In this document: positions 3,913-5,056 of the stretch, one piece after another | Layout of the letters: every line of letters begins with the position of its first letter | Position numbering within the stretch: position 1 is the first letter of the stretch | NCBI GenBank assembly: GCA_945910715.1 | Contig: CAMDZU010000127.1 | Coordinates: 1-5,056 of the forward strand | Direction: 5' to 3' | DNA from: an uncultured Clostridia bacterium | GTDB taxonomy: Bacteria > Bacillota > Clostridia > Oscillospirales > Ruminococcaceae | DNA: 5,056 bases | Notes under the pieces: model-generated | Database searches by the model: none | Told to the model about the DNA's origin: nothing | What the model saw: the letters and a program-made list of their open reading frames with translations, nothing else | Position numbers and translations under genes: made by a program

Positions 3913-4644
3913 TTATACTTTAAGCTCGTTTCTCATTTTGTCAAGGGAAAGCCGTGAAAAGCCTGCTTCAACGTCCTTTTGTCTGCGGCGGCTTAACGGA
4001 ATTTCCGTGCCGTCGGACATTTTCAGCGTGCCTTTCGATATTTCCTTTACCTCGTAAAGATTTACCGTAATGCCCTTTGAGCATGTGACAAAATAGGAAT
4101 AGGCAAGTAGCTTTTCCTCAAGGTCAAGCTGTCTCATCCGCACCTTTACGGACTGCCAGTCCCTTGTATGTATCTCAATGGTGTGATTGAAATATTCGGT
4201 GTAGATTATATTGCGGAGTATTACGTCCGTGCCGTTTGGCAGGGTGATATACCGCTTTTTCTCCTGCTCCTCAAAGTCAAGCCTTTTTAACATTTCAACC
4301 AGCCCGTCATAATGCAGATTCATAGGCTTTATCAGGTAGTAGTCCGCCTTTACCCGATAGCTTTCGGCGGCATATTCGTTGCTGGAGCTTGCAAAAACAA
4401 GCTTTACATAGGGGTCCTTTTCACGGATTTTTTCTGCGGCGGAAATGCCGTCCATTTTGTCCATCATTATATCCATAAATATAATGTCAAAGGCATTTTC
4501 CTCGAATTTTTCAAGCAGACTTATTCCGTTTTCAAAGCAGGAAACGCTGTCAATTTCAAGCCCTGTCTGACCGAAAGCGGAAACAATGGAAATTCTCGTG
4601 ATTTCAAGGTCGGTGGGGGAATCGTCAACAATAGCAATTCTCAT
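3913..4644 (-). CDS. LytTR-family (AgrA/LytR type) response regulator
   Basis: A 243-aa cytoplasmic DNA-binding response regulator. The receiver domain (about 1-122) has MRIAIVDDS with the acidic pair Asp7-Asp8, phospho-acceptor Asp58 in FDIIFMDIMMDKMDG, the switch Ser86/Ser87 and Lys106 in YYLIKP, so it appears fully phosphorylatable. The LytTR domain (about 131-237) shows IIYTEYFNHTIEIHT, the LEEKLL helix, GITVNLYEVKEI and the end motif DGTEIPLSRRR. I chose ATG at 4644: GGAG lies 6 nt upstream and the receiver begins directly after it, whereas the longer frame to 4845 runs back through the promoter and terminator. No histidine kinase is adjacent, so its partner lies elsewhere. It has its own promoter and converges on the candidate ncRNA, whose promoter carries LytTR-box-like repeats. 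Confidence 0.93.
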   Translation of the reverse strand: MRIAIVDDSPTDLEITRISIVSAFGQTGLEIDSVSCFENGISLLEKFEENAFDIIFMDIMMDKMDGISAAEKIREKDPYVKLVFASSSNEYAAESYRVKADYYLIKPMNLHYDGLVEMLKRLDFEEQEKKRYITLPNGTDVILRNIIYTEYFNHTIEIHTRDWQSVKVRMRQLDLEEKLLAYSYFVTCSKGITVNLYEVKEISKGTLKMSDGTEIPLSRRRQKDVEAGFSRLSLDKMRNELKV

Positions 4645-4681
4645 AAATTTCTCCGTATGCAGTGGGTGTGGTGTGTATTTG

Positions 4682-4710
4682 ATTATACTATATTTATGGG
4701 GAAAAATCAA
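4682..4710 (-). promoter_or_regulatory. Sigma-A promoter of the LytTR regulator
   Basis: On the minus strand TTGATT (4710-4705) and a perfect TATAAT (4687-4682) are 17 bp apart. The leader would be about 30 nt. I see no copy of the 3615-3646 repeat upstream of it. Confidence 0.8.
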
Positions 4711-4731
4711 CATTTTGGTTGCATAATAAAG

Positions 4732-4765
4732 AAAAACTCTGCGATATATAACCGCAGAGTTTTTT
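4732..4765. terminator. Bidirectional intrinsic terminator after the GH5 gene
   Basis: AAAAACTCTGCG (4732-4743) pairs with CGCAGAGTTTTT (4753-4764) around a 9-nt AT-rich loop, giving T-runs on both strands. It lies just downstream of the GH5 stop and upstream of the LytTR promoter, separating the two leftward genes into independent units. Confidence 0.85.
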
Positions 4766-4775
4766 GCATTAAGTT

Positions 4776-5056
4776 TTAAGCCGCATTTGCCTTGCCCTTT
4801 TCCATACCCTTTACAAGAGCCTCCACAATTTCGGGGTAGCGCCACTCACATTCCCTTCTGTCCAGCAGGCCGAAATTCTCGCCGCTTCCCGTAAATGCGC
4901 CGTTGTCCCACCATGTGCAGGGAATGCCCTTTTCGTAGCATTTTTCGGTGTAGTATTCCGCCCACGCTGTTCTTGCTTCGGTATTGTCACGGTTTCTTGC
5001 ACCCATTTCGCCGATTATTACCGCAACGCCCTTGCTGATGAACTTATCGTAGATAT
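4776..5056 (-). CDS. GH5 glycoside hydrolase (endoglucanase-type), C-terminal 92 residues
   Basis: The minus strand is open from the window edge to TAA at 4778-4776. The visible fragment reads IYDKFISKGVAVIIGEMGAR, continuing RNDN-type residues through AWAEYYTEKCYEKGIPCTWW, GENFGLLDRR and WRYPEIVEALVKGM. This is the end of a family 5 (clan A) TIM barrel that hydrolyses beta-1,4-glucans or related glycans. IGE carries the catalytic nucleophile Glu (codon 5009-5007) at the end of strand 7, and CTWWDNG carries the active-site Trp after strand 8. The protein stops shortly after the last barrel helix with MEKGKANAA. No dockerin or carbohydrate-binding module follows, so any such module or signal peptide would be N-terminal, outside the window. 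The proton-donor Glu (NEP motif) is also outside. Related Ruminococcus cellulases share this ending, from memory. Confidence 0.92.
   Translation of the reverse strand, partial: IYDKFISKGVAVIIGEMGARNRDNTEARTAWAEYYTEKCYEKGIPCTWWDNGAFTGSGENFGLLDRRECEWRYPEIVEALVKGMEKGKANAA

Noticed and set aside
4312..4779. Plus-strand open frame of 155 codons across the LytTR gene and its promoter
   Set aside because: It crosses the regulator's coding region, promoter and a terminator and has no protein signature.
4645..4845. N-terminal 67-residue extension of the LytTR regulator
   Set aside because: The extension reads through the promoter, terminator and end of the GH5 gene in another frame; the SD and receiver N-terminus fix the start at 4644.

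Overview
The window looks like the chromosome of a gut or rumen Clostridia species, most likely a Ruminococcus-like Oscillospirales member. The grounds are moderate GC, strong AGGAGG-type ribosome sites, sigma-A promoters with 17-bp spacers, a GH5 cellulase tail, a DUF1653 protein, an AgrA/LytR-type regulator and a PurF-like paralogue of the kind I associate with gut Clostridia and Bacteroidota. This placement rests on family resemblance, not on a database search.

Left part (1-1940). The 5' part of a DUF1653 gene runs leftward out of the window. Divergent from it is a SLOG/YpsA-like (DUF1273) gene that has a promoter, an SD and a UUCG-loop terminator, but ATC where ATG is expected. It converges on a translationally coupled leftward pair: a pseudo-receiver protein (phospho-acceptor Asp replaced by Thr) followed by a small two-helix membrane protein. 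Divergent from that pair is a complete rightward transcription unit (promoter with a palindromic operator, SD, terminator). Its only coding content is the back half of a CopZ-like metal-binding HMA domain, with the start codon and CxxC half missing.

Middle part (1940-3600). Two structured elements, a bidirectional terminator and a roughly 100-nt imperfect hairpin, precede the leftward purF-like gene. The protein keeps the phosphoribosyltransferase and Fe-S cysteine positions but has lost every glutaminase residue I could align (Cys1, Arg, Asn, Asp).

Right part (3600-5056). Divergent from purF-like is a strong extended -10 promoter preceded by two TTnCCGTTTGAG repeats exactly 20 bp apart. It drives a roughly 220-nt transcript with no convincing ORF, four or five hairpins and an intrinsic terminator: a candidate orphan non-coding RNA. 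Converging on it is a LytTR-family response regulator with its own promoter. The repeats resemble LytTR boxes, and the RNA's unpaired CU-rich segment is complementary to the SD region of the regulator mRNA. An AgrA/RNAIII-like regulator-RNA pairing is therefore a testable idea, not a demonstrated one. The window ends in the C-terminal part of a GH5 glycoside hydrolase with its catalytic nucleophile visible.
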